The notes: generated by a model from the sequence alone, not told the origin. Shown: positions 46,988-59,241, numbered from the stretch's first letter. The stretch is 64,000 bases of DNA from Lindgomyces ingoldianus (GCF_010093535.1 NW_022985165.1:729311-793310), one strand, 5' to 3'. Program-made: numbers and translations.

Positions 46988-49900
46988 TTACCCTCTCACA
47001 CCCTTCAGGCCCCCACCTCCACTTTCCCTCCTAATCCCCTCACCCTTCCCAAGACGAAATCCCACATCAGCCCTCTTCTCATCCGTTAACCGCCCCCATT
47101 CTAGCAACAGCCTGAAGAAATATATCTCCATATCCTCCTTCCTAAGCACCTTCTCCGTCCACACCTTACTCTCCCTCGCAATTTTCTCGGCCTCCTTCTC
47201 TCTCCCCTCCATAGTCCTCCAGCCTCCATCTTTCAAGCCCCATCCGCCGAAATACGCAACGCTGGACCATAAATCGTGGAGACGGAGGTCGACTGGGACG
47301 AAGTGTTTCCACGCCTTGAGACGGCCTTCGTACCATTCGCGGAAGAGTGCCGTTTTAAAGACGACGGAGTTAGATTGAAGGAAGGGTATGAAACGACCCG
47401 AGAAACCTGCGCCGTCGGCGTCGAAGAGGTACTTGTAACGCCAGTGCTGTTGGAAGTCGATATTGTTTCCGAAGCCGAATTCCTTCTCCTGCTCTAAGCA
47501 ATCGGGGTCGCCACATCGTACGATTTTATTGACAAAGCGGACATCCATTTTCGTAGCCAGCATCCTCTTGATTGTCTCGGGCTCTTCCAGTGCATACTCG
47601 AGACGCTCCTTCTTCCCAGGAAGGAGAACAACTTGGGGATCTGTAGAGTTGTTGATAAGATGCACAAGTCGTTGTCTTAGCATCCCTTTCCAAGCTCCAT
47701 TCCCAGCACTGAAGCCCTCAGAGGTTGCGCCACGCCAAAAGAGCGTGTTCTCTTTATTTGTGAACATGGGATCTGGGAATTGATCATTGAAAGCGTAGAT
47801 AGCTTTGTCCATGTAGTTCCAGGGAGAGGGATATCGAATGTCGACATAGCCGGGAGCTCGGCTTTGGCTGAAGATGGGGACGAGGTCGTGAGTGCCAATG
47901 AGGGCAGAAGGGCTGAGATGCAAGCCATGGAGGTTTGAGAGATCAGGCTGGTGGCAGGGTTCCGAGGAAATAGACCAGTTTGAGATGAAAGCGCCCATGG
48001 AGTGTGGGGCTGCACAAGACGTGCAGAGAGTGCGCGTATCCCAGTGACGTTCTATTCGTGCGCGGGTACTTGGGGGACAGGCAGTAGACCCATGAGATTG
48101 GAAAGTAGGATTGAAGCCTGTGCCTCTAAAAGGTGATCCCACTTGGTGAACCTCGGATATATTCAGCCAGGTCTCTGCACGATCTGCGCTAAAATTCAGG
48201 GTCCCTTCTGCAGATTTATGAACCGGGAAGACAAAGCGCTCTTCATGTGCCTTTTCCAGTTTAATGTAAGGCACAGCGACTCGACATTCGTCATTTAAGT
48301 TCATTGCCAAGTCCATATCAGGGAGGAATTCCACAAATTTTTCAATCATGCGCAGGGCTCCGTCTACCATCCATCTATGTGTCCCTGGGACGTTTGCAAA
48401 CACCTCAGCTTTGCCACTCCGGATGCTTATTCCGCCGAGGCCCTGGTTATCAGCAAGAATCTCGGCGGTTCGCTGGCGCAATTCGACGGGACTCAAAGAC
48501 CAAAATGGCGCTAGGTCTTCTTCGATATTGTCAAAGTCATCCATAATGATGGAATTGCGACTCGAAGCAAATTCGTACCACCTGTCAAAATTAGGTGGTG
48601 GATCTTTGAGATATCGCTCCTGGTAATGCTTGACAGCTTCAGCAAGGGTCTTGCTTTGCGATGCTTGATTCGCCCATCGCTCATGCTCGGCATTCGCAGA
48701 CTTGATTAATGTAGTAATCGGGTGGCCAGGTATAGGTTTTTGGCGCCAATGAGACCGATAGCCGAACCCACCGAGGGAGAAGGTGAAGACAATGAAGACA
48801 AGTAGAACCGCCTGATATCGCCCGAGCCGGAGGGAGATCTTGGGTCGCATCATGCGTCCTTCCGTGCTCGTTTCGGCAACAAGATACAGCATGAGGGCAA
48901 TGGAAAGGAGAACGAGGTAAAAAGTGAGTTCTGTGGTAGGCTTTGGGGGAAAGGTATAAGAAACGCCAGTCCGAAGAGCACGCAAGACTTCGGTGTATGC
49001 AATAGAGAATCCAACGATGAGAACAGTACTCATGACGCCAAACATTCGTACCTGTCGAGATTGATCAGTGTTCAAGCCGAGCAATGGAGATAGATAGGCT
49101 TGCTTACAGTGAAAAGGAAACATAATATGGTACAGGGTATCGTAAGACTCAAGCTAATCAAACTGCGCACATATTCAGTGGGGGCTGCCAGAATCCACTG
49201 GCGCTGTTCCGGAAATGCAGTGTACACTATAATCCCGGTCAGGGCTAGCATGAGAGCCGAGGCCTTCCAAATGTTAGCCAGATTCACAGAAGAACAACGC
49301 ACTGTATGGGCATGACCCACAACAAAAGTCAAGCCAACCAGTACATTGTTCCTGGTGCTGTCCTTGAACCCGGTGAGCTTGTCGTCGATCAGGGCGACGC
49401 GGTCATCGATGAGAGAGTACAGCGCCAGGACGGCGGCACAGTCAATAATGAAGCCGAGGAATTGGAGCTTCGGGATGATGGAGGCCGTGCCGTTGGCGAG
49501 CGGACAGATATATGTGGACCGCAATGCAGTGGCTCTCAATGCGGCGAGGAAGCTGCTCAGCGAGAGCAGCAGCGAGGGGAGCACATAGCGTGTTGCCCCG
49601 CAGAATATGAACTGGAAGGCGCGTTCGAGCACCCTCTTCGGTGTCAACTCAGCCTTCCAAGTTGGGCGCACCGGTGTCTGCAGGTGGAAGTCGCGACCGG
49701 CGTGGTACACAGCGAGAACAAGAGGAAGGAACGCCTGCTAGGATCAGCGTGTCGTCGCATTGTTTGGATAGACACAGTGTCTTACTAGGGCGGTCGGCCC
49801 CGCGCATTCGACGTCCTTCATGACGCGCTGGTATATGGCCACCCGCACGCAGATGGTGAATAGCAGCAACATGACCAGCGCCGCCCGTGACCTTGCGTCC

Positions 49901-50322
49901 AGCAGGCTCCTGGCCAGCCCGCGCTCCCCAAACGGCGAGGCCTCTCGCGACATGTGCCGGCTGTTGCCGTTGCCGTTGCCGTTGCCGTAGCCATTGCTAA
50001 GTGGGATTGCGTCGGACGTCTTGCGGTGAGCAATGCGGTTTCGCACCGTCAGTGTGCCATGGGCGACAATGGCGAGGCCCGACAGCAGCAGCACGATCCC
50101 GATGGTGTGCAGCGGGCGGTCAAAGGCGAAAGATGTGTCGAAGGTAGTGGAGAGGTAGCAAGTTCCTACGACGAGGCCGCTTGGGCCGGTTAGCCTGGTG
50201 CTGCATATAGTGAGACTTTGGCGACCGTTGGCCGCGGCCGCCGGCGGGGGGAGGCGAAAGTGAGTACGACAGGACGACGAACCATGGGAAGAGGAGCCAC
50301 TTCCTATCCATGATGGCTGCAT
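46988..50322 (-). CDS. GT90 glycosyltransferase, CAP10-like multi-pass protein
   Basis: Three exons on minus, 50322-49786, 49737-49108 and 49051-46988, give 1076 aa; both introns (GTAAGA...CCTAG and GTAAGC...GACAG) keep the frame. Residues 1 to about 530 contain around ten hydrophobic segments in groups; the C-terminal half is a CAP10/GT90 domain with FWRGATSEGFSAGNGAWKGM, DVRFVNKIVRCGDPDCLEQE, and the hallmark KYLFDADGAGFSGRFIPFLQ followed by SNSVVFKTALFREWYEGRLK. Cryptococcal Cap10 and Cxt1 are the family prototypes; Cxt1 is a beta-xylosyltransferase of the secretory pathway. The substrate here is unknown, and the long multi-TM N-terminal half is typical of the filamentous ascomycete branch. 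A GGCAAC repeat at 49962-49988 encodes a polymorphic-looking NGNGNG stretch. The N-terminus before about residue 35 is doubtful because a second frame also looks coding (see findings). Confidence 0.88.
49962..49988. repeat. coding hexanucleotide repeat in the GT90 gene
   Basis: Four to five tandem GTTGCC/GGCAAC units encode alternating Gly-Asn in a hydrophilic loop of the GT90 protein. Being a multiple of three, unit changes would lengthen or shorten the loop without shifting the frame. Confidence 0.75.
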
Positions 50323-50926
50323 GCTTCAACTACAATCTTCAGCGCTGCGCGATGCGACGGGAGGCCAGAGGGCGACATAGCATGGGGCGTGGCTGTGCGA
50401 GAGTGAAAGGCACAGCTCAGGTGGCATTTCTCTCAGGCGTTCAGGCCGGTCAGCCCTGAAGTGTGACAGCGCCGGATCCTTGCCCTTGAAAGAGTTCAAG
50501 CAGGCCGCGCACGTGTTCGGCTCGCTCAATGCGGGGAACTGTCGTGGTGCGTCTTTCTAAGTGAACCACTCACGATACGTAATATCTCCAAGATCGCCTC
50601 TCCACCTCCCCTTTTCTGTCCGCCTGCCTCGTACTCCTGGCGGCGGCTGAGGTCCTTCCTTCCTTTCACTTGGCAAGAGTCGAGTGCTGCTCAGCCTTCT
50701 TCGGTCAGTCACCGTTTCACAGCCTGCCACTTTCGAAACTCACGATCTGATCCTCATGGCCTTCCTCTCCACATTTCAACATATCAAGCGGCCATCTGGA
50801 AATGTAGGTGCGAGGTATACACTTCATTTACGTTCAATCTTGATCCTCATCCTAATTGAGTCTACTTTCATCTCATCACAACTCGTTTTTTGTCACATGT
50901 GACCATTGATACATCCGAGGTCGATA
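50323..50926. other. intergenic region between the GT90 gene and an MFS gene
   Basis: Both flanking genes run on minus, so this holds the promoter of the GT90 gene and the 3' end of the MFS gene. A pyrimidine-rich patch lies at about 50,585-50,680. No coding frame is supported. Confidence 0.45.
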
Positions 50927-52744
50927 TCACAATCCCTGCATCTTCCTGAAGAACGTAACTCTCGCAGTCATACTCCTGCATCTCTTCCCGAATATCCACA
51001 TCGGAATCGTCAACAAACAAATGAAAATATGCAGGCCGCCGATGATCGAGAAGACTTGCAAAGGCCCCTGGTTCGTTATCCAAGCACTGATGAAGTAGTT
51101 CATCCCAAAAGAGTAGATGTTTCGCAAGTTGAGTGATGCGAAAGCCTCTGGAGCTTTGGAGCGGTGGCACTCGGTGATGTAGCCGTAGATGCTACCAAGA
51201 ATATTAGAAAAGGAGTGAGGCAGACATTTGGCACGGAGACTTACCCAATATTTAAGAACGACATGGCGAAGTAGATGACGCCGTACAGGAACACGGGACC
51301 TGGCCACGACGTCTTATTCTCCAAGCACGCACCGAATCCGAAGAATCCCGCGATGCCCAGCACCAACGTCAGCACATTCAATGCCAGCCGGAACTCAGGT
51401 TCATAGATTCCATTGTTCCGACGCGCAAGCGCCTTGACTGTCCAATCGTTCAAAGGTCCGGCCATGAACCCGAGGAATGATGCAATGAGCGGTGCGATAC
51501 TGATCAATCCCACAGCCGAGACCGAAAAATTATAGGGAGGAACGGTGAACAGCTGCGCCAGCACTGAAATCATGACCACGAGCCAGGATGTAGAGAGACC
51601 GTAGGTGATGAAACCGTAAAGAACTTGTGGGAATAGCAGCATGCCGAAGGGTCGGAAAATTATACCAATCAGATTCTCATCGGACTCGACGCCTCGAACT
51701 GGAAGCAGCTCTTGCCAGAACGTGTATGGTTTCTCGTCTGCGCCAGTATACAGTGGTTCGTGACGAACTACATTCTCCGTCTTGGTTACTGCATCCTTAG
51801 GCTCTTCGCCGACGACGATTTGCGCGTCAAGGAATTCTTCGGTATGATCGGTCGTTCCAAGATCGAGGTTGTATGCTGGGTCGCGCTTGTACACAGTTTC
51901 GGGTACGAAAAAGAAGATCAAAATGATGAAAACGCCGTAGAAGCAGGCGCAGATGCCATAGGTCCAGTTCCAGCCAAGGTTCTAGAAAATATTAGCAGGG
52001 CAAAGAAGCGAAAGAGTTCAGAATATACCTGAATGATGTATCCAGATATACAAGAGCCCCCGCCAACGCCGACTGAGAGACACAGGCCCCAGAGCGCGAG
52101 GCGAAGCCCGCGTTCATGAACATAATATATGTCTCCAATAATCGCTGTCGTCAAGACTTCGAACGGGCTCATACCAATCGCTCCAAATACTCGGCTTGCA
52201 AGTAGCGATTCGTAAGTGTTTGCGTGGTAGGCCCATACACTGGAGATGAAAAGAAACAGGTTTCCCATAATCATGACGGGTCGGCGTCCGTATTTGACTG
52301 AAAGAGCATTCGTAATGAAGCAGGATATACCAATTGCAAAGATAGCCCATCCCAGACCTCTATTCAGCTCATTGTATGACATGTTGAATTGCACAGCCAT
52401 CTCTGCGAAGCCGGGCGAGATCATAGGACCCCAGGCTCCAACGACTGCAGTGTCGATACTGATTATTACCAAGAGAAGCTCTTTCTTCCATTGGGGCCAG
52501 TTGAGAGGGTCACGTGGAGATTCGGATGGCTGAGGAACAAGAACAATATCTTTGTTACGACCGGTGCCGTGTTTTAGGGCAGATGTATCGCGGCCTAACT
52601 TGTATCAGTCTGGGAAGAAACACGTTTGAGCGAAGAGCAAGGCTCACCGTGATAGCGATGCCGCTGTGCATCCAGGACATCTGTCAATGGAGCAGTGCCA
52701 GGGACATGCTGGAGATGAGTATCGTCAAGGATACCGAGACCCAT
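50927..52744 (-). CDS. MFS transporter, DHA1-like
   Basis: Four exons on minus, 52744-52648, 52594-52029, 51981-51245 and 51191-50927, give 554 aa with GT/AG introns of about 46-53 bp and consistent phases. After a hydrophilic start (MGLGILDDTHLQHVPGTAPL) comes the linker PQPSESPRDPLNWPQWKKEL, a very common entry into the first helix of fungal DHA1 carriers. Twelve TM helices follow in two groups, with the motif-A element VKYGRRPVMI after helix 2, GLCLSVGVGGGSCISGYIIQ around helix 5, and a central loop of about 90 residues rich in charges (EEPKDAVTKTENVVRHEP). It is a proton-coupled carrier of the plasma membrane; the substrate cannot be read from sequence. The 97-nt first exon is needed to reach the N-terminal Met. 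A relic-like exon ends only 17 bp upstream of the ATG. Confidence 0.87.
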
Positions 52745-53854
52745 CCTGAAAGATATTCCTCCTAGCGAAGTCTTTCAGTTCTCAAAATTGGAAAGCCGTT
52801 GAACAGAGTGCCCGAAATCTCAAGAACGAAACCTGTCCACACGTCTGATGTCAACCCTTTAAGAAATTCCGCATCTTTAAATGCTGCACGAAGAGATTCG
52901 TCGGCATTTAGCCAAGAATGAAATGCCGCATCCAATTCATACCCTAAATCAAACCCAGTTAGCACAGAATCCCATTTCGAAGTTGATATTGCCCGCTAAT
53001 TGGAGAAATTATATTGCCCCACCCCCGCCCCGTACTCCACAATCCGGGGACGACGTGCACGCTAAATTGCCCCACGGGTGAAAATACCCCAACATCAGCA
53101 TGGACCGAGGGATATGCTTGCTTAAGGTGAAACCCTCGAATGGTTTGTGGCGTTACCTCGGTCTCAAGTTGAATTAGATATAAAGAACCAATTCATCTTC
53201 ACTTATGAGCGATAATTGGTTAGAGAAAGCTTTTAGCAAGATAATCACGCTTCAATGTGAGGACGGATTTCAAGCTTGGACGACCCTCTCCTCACAAGCA
53301 CTAAATTTGAGTAGCTTGAATGGGCGGGACAACGTCCATTTCTGGGTGAAGCGCCGTGGTGGAGCATTGTGCACCTGCTAAGATGTAGTCAACGGAGACA
53401 TTGTCGACTTCACGAGCATGAGCAGTGTGGTGAGTCATGAGGATTGCCGGAAAGGTTGGGATGTACCCTCTAGGTGAACACGTTGGAGTCGAAATACTAT
53501 GAACATGAAAGAGCGACATTGAGGTGTGAAGCAATGAAGAAGAGTGTTTGATGAAGCTTTGTGGAGTCGTCCAAACCTCGGGTTCGGAAACAAGGTACCA
53601 CCTTGGCGCTGGGCGACCAGGGGTGACGCGTATGCACCTTCTGGAGACACAAGAAATGTTGACAAAAGGATCATAGGAGCCATGAAACAACCTTTTGGAT
53701 TGGCATGGTATTTCGGATACAAGTGTGAGTAGCTGTTAACAGTAGCCTGGAATCTGGCCTGCTCACAGTTGTTAATATGAGGAGTGCCACAAAGTCAAAC
53801 TGGTATGGGGGTTGGGCTATTCGCAAATCGCATTCCAGATTCCAAACTATCGGC
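52745..53854. other. intergenic region with an orphan exon-like frame
   Basis: On minus, about 52943-52762, a frame reading GYELDAAFHSWLNADESLRA and ending EISGTLFNGFPILRTERLR follows a textbook 3' splice site (CTAACTGGGTTTGATTTAG). It looks like the last exon of a gene, but I cannot find preceding exons with matching frames between 52,990 and 53,850, so it may be a remnant. It stops 17 bp before the MFS start. The rest of the interval shows nothing. Confidence 0.35.
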
Positions 53855-55343
53855 TTACATCTTCTTCTCCGGGTCGACGTGTTCAGTCTGCATTGGACTC
53901 TCAACCTTGCCTATCTCTTCACCCATCACTCCATCTCGCACCTGAGATTCCTCATCGTTCGCCTGAGCATTCTCAACGCCAATTTTGGTTGTGGTAAATT
54001 TATCGGCCACATCGCGATAAGCTGGAACAAAATTCACGCAAAGAGCGTACGTCCAGGCGGCGACAAAGAATGCAAGCGGGACTGACATCGCTTTCGCCGT
54101 TGAGTTTTGAGCATCGGATGCAGCAAAAAGGAGTGGAGGTACAACTGCCCCTCCTGAGACTCCACCAACGATGTACCCCGATCCTTTCTTCGAATACTTC
54201 CCCAGCCCTCTCATGCCCAGCGCGACAATCGTGGGGAAAATGATCGATTCGAAGAAGAGGGTGATGTATAACATAGACATGCCTGTATTCCCGCGTTGGG
54301 TGATGCTTGGTGCAATGAAAACAATGCACAATGTCATGTAGCAGAGGAAGACGTAGCGCGGTCTGACGAATTTCATGATTGCTGATCCGGCGAATCGTCC
54401 AAGCGCGAAGGCACCCTGTGCTCCAGCAAGGAACCGGGCGCCCAAAGCGGAATCAGTGTTTTCCCGTGTCTCGGTAACGTAATTGATGAACGCTCCAGCT
54501 ATGGCGACTTGAGCTCCGGTGTAGCAAAACTGGGCGAACGCGGCGTGGAAGAGTCGGTACTGTTTCCGGAAGGGCTTTACATCAGTACCAGCGTGCGTCT
54601 CCTCGGCCTGGAACGCCATGTCCGCATCCGTTATCTCAGGAATCGGTGAGAAATAGAAAACAACGGCCAGCAAAAAGACAAAGCATGCAATAGCCAGATA
54701 CACCCATTGCACGTTCTTCAGGGACTGTAGGTCCTCCCCAGTGTTTTTGAAGAAGACGTAAGATCCGAGTACAGGTGCTACTACCGTTCCAACTCCATTG
54801 AAAGCCTGAGCAACATTGATACGAATCTCAGCGTACCGAGGGGGTCCGCACACGGTAAGATATGGATTTGCAGCGGTTTCCAAGGAGCCGAGCCCATTTC
54901 CGATGATGAATATGGCAGCGCAGAATCCTCCGAAACTTCTATGAAGAATGCAAGGCCAGGCAACCAAAGAGCCGATTCCATAAAGGCAAAGACCCCAGAT
55001 GAAGACTGGTTTATAACCATAATGTCTTAAGATCCAGTTGGCATGACCAAGTGAAGCAAGTGGGTAGGCTCCGAAGTAAGCTGCTTGAAGGCCAGAAGAG
55101 CGGGAGCGTGTAATGTTAAGGGTTTCTTGGAAATGCTTGTTCAACGTATCCAAGAGACCGTAAGAAAATCCCTTGGGATGACAATTAGTGAGGAGGTGGT
55201 GAAAGGTGTGTTAAGCTTACCCAGAGGAAGAAGAGAATCGTGACAAGACAAAGCGGGTAGATGGACTCCCGCAAAGTTAGCTCAGCGGCTCGCGTCCTCT
55301 TGTTGTCACTGATTTTCAGCGAGTTCTTCTTAAAAATCTTCAT
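53855..55343 (-). CDS. MFS sugar permease, FHS (fucose/glucose-galactose) family
   Basis: Two exons on minus, 55343-55221 and 55171-53855, give 479 aa; the 49-bp intron (GTAAGC...CCCAAG) splits the hallmark motif TILFFLWGFSYGLLDTLNKH between LW and GF. That motif, plus GLQAAYFGAYPLASLGHANW in helix 2 and GNGLGSLETAANPYLTVCGP in helix 4, marks the FHS family of L-fucose and glucose/galactose permeases, of which filamentous fungi have several uncharacterised members. Twelve TM helices are expected; the central loop is short and acidic (EETHAGTDVKPFRKQY), and the C-terminal tail of about 45 residues is hydrophilic. The protein probably imports a monosaccharide or related compound across the plasma membrane by proton symport. 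The start MKIFKKNSLKIS gives a basic cytosolic N-terminus; no other upstream Met is in frame nearby. Confidence 0.9.
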
Positions 55344-57498
55344 GTTCGGTGCTCAATGCCTCTGGCAAACAGTTCTTATGGACCAACTGATGAATTCTGT
55401 TCTTGATATAATCTCAGGAGATAAGACGAGAAAAGTGAGGGGGAAAAGGTCTTTCATATGGGACCATGATGACCGATAGTAGCACCCGATGTTACTCCGC
55501 TATTCCAAGTCAGGAAGCTGGGGACAAAACTGGGGTAGAAATCTGGAGATCGACCCCTGTCCAATCCTGGGCAAACGGCTAATAGAGCGTTTCCGTAGCC
55601 AGATGTTGCAGGTTAGATGTTGGATACTTTTGCACAATTAGCAAACTAGGCCGTGCTAGCGTAGGTTTAACTTAAATTCCTAGCTTTATGTAGCTAGGCC
55701 GACTAAGACTTCCCACCTGGTTAACTGTTTTTATTTTATGCTAAGATCTATCTATACAAACACGGTACTCTTCTTCTATGCTTAGATTCTAGGATATTAC
55801 GGAGTATAGAGATTTACAATAGATACACATATGTTCTCTACTTGCGTATTTTAGTTTCAGTTTAGCTGAGCTATCAGGGTTTTCACATAGGTTTAGATCT
55901 AGTAGTCTCTGGTGTTTCGGCAGCTTAATTAAACTGACGACGCTCAAGCCGCGTGGACGAGGCGCGAATTGACGTAAGAAAACCGGGTACCCCAAGCAAT
56001 TAGCCTCCAATGCCTTGCCGCAGAAACCCCCTAGTAACGAAGTCGGCGGCGTGATGTGCGGAGAATTGCCACGGGCTTCGGGGGATCACTTCCCGAGGGC
56101 ATCATGTGCAGCATTAGTGGGAACCTTCCAACGCCATAAATCTCCTTGGAGAATAATCTCAGAAATCTTGGGATGTAGGTGCATTCTTTAATGTGATACT
56201 AGTTGCGTGCCCACAGTTTAAATTACCGAGGCCCTACTCCAAACTTCAACAACTCTTTCAGCAAATTATCGTTGACACTCACCGTCAATTCAACGATGTG
56301 GGTCTCTTCTAAATCTTATATCACTTGTGTCCTTACGCATCAAAAGAGGAGGGAATTACTTATATTCGCCTAATTCTCTTTGTAAAAGAATGAAGCCCAT
56401 GGAGGACAGTTATGGCGTCACGCTCTCCGCGGCGAGGACTGCGGCTTCCGCAGGAGAGAATTGGAATTGGACCATGGCCCTGAAACATTCGTAACGGGCA
56501 TCAATAGCGGGGTGCCACTTCAAGAAGGGCTCAACGACATGCCGGGGTACTGCACAATATCTCATGCCGCTGGAGGACCGGTCGTTGCCTTTGCGGATGG
56601 CAACTTACACTATTCACAGCAGGCTAGGGTGGACATTTACAACTTGTCCTTCGCCGGTCCTAGCACCTCAAAGACAAAACCCCCTTTTCGCACAGCCTGT
56701 CCCACATAGCCAACTCCTTTCCGGTTTCACAATCAACACAGAGTTCAAGACGGAAGATAATCGCCACATTGTGCCACACCTCTTCGGGTGGAGAGATAAC
56801 CTAGACATGCATCTTCGCAATATGAGAAACGCTTTGGGGTGCACATCAGTTCTTCACGCACCACCACGCTTTGCTCTGCTTCCGTCTGGAATGGCTTCGT
56901 TTTTACGTGAAATATCTTCCTGGGATCATCCCGATTGTGCTCGCTTTCATCTGGATGCCTAATTACAAGAATAGCGATTCTCCACTACACTAAGGGTCCA
57001 TTTTATTCCTCTGCTTATTTTCAGAGCATTGCGAAGGTCTGCAAGTAGGTAATTCTCCACCAACCTGGAATCTTCCGGGGCACTGGCCGCAATGCGGATT
57101 TATTGTTAAGCGTTTTGATGTCTACAGACAAAGAAACCACATTCGAATCGACAATGGTTTCTGAAGTGTGGTGTTCCAAAGCTCATTCGCTGCCACTGCT
57201 CAGCCTCCGCCCAGCTGAGTGGCAGCCTTCAGCTGCCAAGGATGTGGCATGCTTTGCCGCCTTTCGTTGGACGGGTTGCAAAACAACATCCCATTCGCGG
57301 TACCGAGCAGTATCCAAAAATAAGATGTCAGAAGATCTGGAGCCTGGTTCCGTATCTTCTCGAGCATTTCAAACCGTATGATACACCACAAATTCTCAAT
57401 AAATTGCGCTGTGTTCAGGCCTGGCATCGCACCAGTGTGACTGCCTTGCCCTTCGACACAATTCCTACTGGTGTATATAAAGCCGTGCAATATCATCA
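55344..57498. other. intergenic region with a possible gene relic
   Basis: No complete gene. On +, 56,461-56,709 (GYCTISHAAGGPVVAFADGN and on) and, in another frame, 56,720-56,962 (KTEDNRHIVPHLFGWRDNLD) both have protein-like sequence and run one after the other, as if one gene had been split by a frameshift or an unseen intron. I do not recognise the family and find no clean start or splice sites. The rest is AT-rich; the last few hundred bases are the promoter of the ankyrin gene. Confidence 0.35.
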
Positions 57499-59241
57499 AT
57501 GGCGAGCAGTCCTTCACCCAAACGCATCAAAATGGATCAAGGAGAACAGCAAGACTCTCCAAGAAGCGCAACTCCAGACGAAATTGATTCCATTGAGGAA
57601 GATGGAGACACTGGAGACACCCCGCTTCATACGGCTGTGTACGACCTTGACATTGCCAAGATAACCTCTCTGCTCTCAACGCATCCCCATTATGTCAATC
57701 ATGCCCGAAGACTTGATTTTGATACTCCAATATTCCAAGTTATTTACCAAAGTTGGGAAGAAGATGAGGAGCGCACGAACAATATCTTAGCTGTACTGAA
57801 GCTTCTACTCGATGCTGGAGCTGATCCAAACGCAAAGGATGTCGTGGGGAAAACCGTACTCCACCATTGTGCGAAGAACAATTACTTACGCGCGGCAACG
57901 TTCCTACTCGAACATGGTGCCGATGTCAATATCGATAGCCGGACTCCAGCGGATCGTACTAGTAGCGGATGTGGATGCGGTAACGCAAGTGGACTTAAGT
58001 CTCTCCTTGGGTTTCTGACTGGTCGCCAAGATAACGACAACGAGCAATTCCAAGCAGGCATGACACCCCTACACTACGCCGCCGATCATGGGAATCTCGA
58101 GCTGATAAAGCTCCTGATCAGCAAAGGTGCGAAAGTTGACGCTTTCGATAGAGATTCTGGAACACCTCTGCATAGGGCAAGCCAGTCAGGCCTGGACACT
58201 GTAAAGCTCTTGCTGCAGCAGGAGGGCACTGAATCCTGTTTGAAAGTGGCCGACAGATACGGCTACTTGCCGCTCCACAATGCTGTAGCTTATGGCAAGG
58301 ACGTCAATGTGGTCAAGTTACTTCTCGAGAAAGCCCCGGATGTCATCGACTTCAAAGTCGATGGGTTCAGAACGTGGGAGACTGGATTGACACCACTCGC
58401 CCTAGCTTGCGATGCCGAACAAGGGCCAGAACGCGAGGCCATAATTCTTGAGCTACTCGAACGAGGCGCAGATCCGAGCGCCCAGGCAGAGAATAAGAAA
58501 ACACCGTTCTTACTTGCTGTTATCAAGGGCAGTGCTCAGGTCGTCAAGAAGATGGTGGAGAAGGGTGTGGATGTCAATGCACCTCAGATGGCAGAGGCAC
58601 CGCCAATCCATGCCGCAGCTATCAACGGGAAAACAGATACAATAGAGTATTTGGTTACGGAGGCAGGGATTGATGTCAACTTTGAAACCGAGGACGGCTA
58701 CACGCCTCTTCATAACGCAGCCGCCTATTCCAAGAATCGGGAAACTGTTCTCAGGCTCATTGAACTCGGGGCCAATTTGGAAGCTCGGATTCCCGACGGA
58801 AGAACGCCTATGCACATGGCTTGCTTCAAAGGAGATTTGGGATGCGTCCAGGAGTTGCGAGAGCATCTGGTCTGCCTGAATGCTGAAGACTCAAACGGTT
58901 GGCGTCCTATTCATTTCGCTGCACACTATGGGCACGAGGAAATTGTGAAGTACCTCATGAATCCGACGCCGACCACGAAGGCAGCGGAGCTCGGTATCAC
59001 CACTGGCGGGCCTGGGTGGGGCCAAGAGAACTGCACAGCGGCGGATCTGGCGAAGAAACAAGGACACGAGAAAGTTGTTGAAATATTGCTTGAGGCGGGC
59101 GATAAACTCACGGAATGGAATGTTGAAGAAGATGAAGAAGATGAAGGAGATGAAGAAGAAGAAGATGATGAAGTAGGGGATGAAGAAGAGAAGGAGGGAG
59201 GTGAAGTTGAGAATGTAGTCAAGGTGGCTCCGGACGCTTAG
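57499..59241 (+). CDS. ankyrin-repeat protein with acidic tail
   Basis: A single exon of 580 aa consisting almost entirely of ankyrin repeats, about twelve, recognisable from TPLHxAA...LL..GAxVN patterns such as GMTPLHYAADHGNLELIKLL, GYTPLHNAAAYSKNRETVLR, GRTPMHMACFKGDLGCVQEL and GWRPIHFAAHYGHEEIVKYL. A short basic patch (SPKRIK) and an acidic/Ser segment precede the repeats. A small Gly/Cys insertion (SSGCGCGNASG) interrupts after the third. The C-terminal 40 residues are a run of Glu/Asp encoded by GATGAAGAA repeats. Ankyrin stacks bind other proteins; no enzymatic domain is present, so a scaffold or inhibitor role is the most that can be inferred. Fungi have many lineage-specific genes of this type. 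Met12 is an alternative start that would drop the basic patch. Confidence 0.85.
   Translation: MASSPSPKRIKMDQGEQQDSPRSATPDEIDSIEEDGDTGDTPLHTAVYDLDIAKITSLLSTHPHYVNHARRLDFDTPIFQVIYQSWEEDEERTNNILAVLKLLLDAGADPNAKDVVGKTVLHHCAKNNYLRAATFLLEHGADVNIDSRTPADRTSSGCGCGNASGLKSLLGFLTGRQDNDNEQFQAGMTPLHYAADHGNLELIKLLISKGAKVDAFDRDSGTPLHRASQSGLDTVKLLLQQEGTESCLKVADRYGYLPLHNAVAYGKDVNVVKLLLEKAPDVIDFKVDGFRTWETGLTPLALACDAEQGPEREAIILELLERGADPSAQAENKKTPFLLAVIKGSAQVVKKMVEKGVDVNAPQMAEAPPIHAAAINGKTDTIEYLVTEAGIDVNFETEDGYTPLHNAAAYSKNRETVLRLIELGANLEARIPDGRTPMHMACFKGDLGCVQELREHLVCLNAEDSNGWRPIHFAAHYGHEEIVKYLMNPTPTTKAAELGITTGGPGWGQENCTAADLAKKQGHEKVVEILLEAGDKLTEWNVEEDEEDEGDEEEEDDEVGDEEEKEGGEVENVVKVAPDA
59126..59205 (+). repeat. 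GAA/GAT trinucleotide-rich tract at the ankyrin gene end
   Basis: An imperfect purine-rich tract of GATGAAGAA-type triplets encodes the acidic tail of the ankyrin protein. Tracts like this change length easily but always in steps that keep the frame. Confidence 0.7.
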
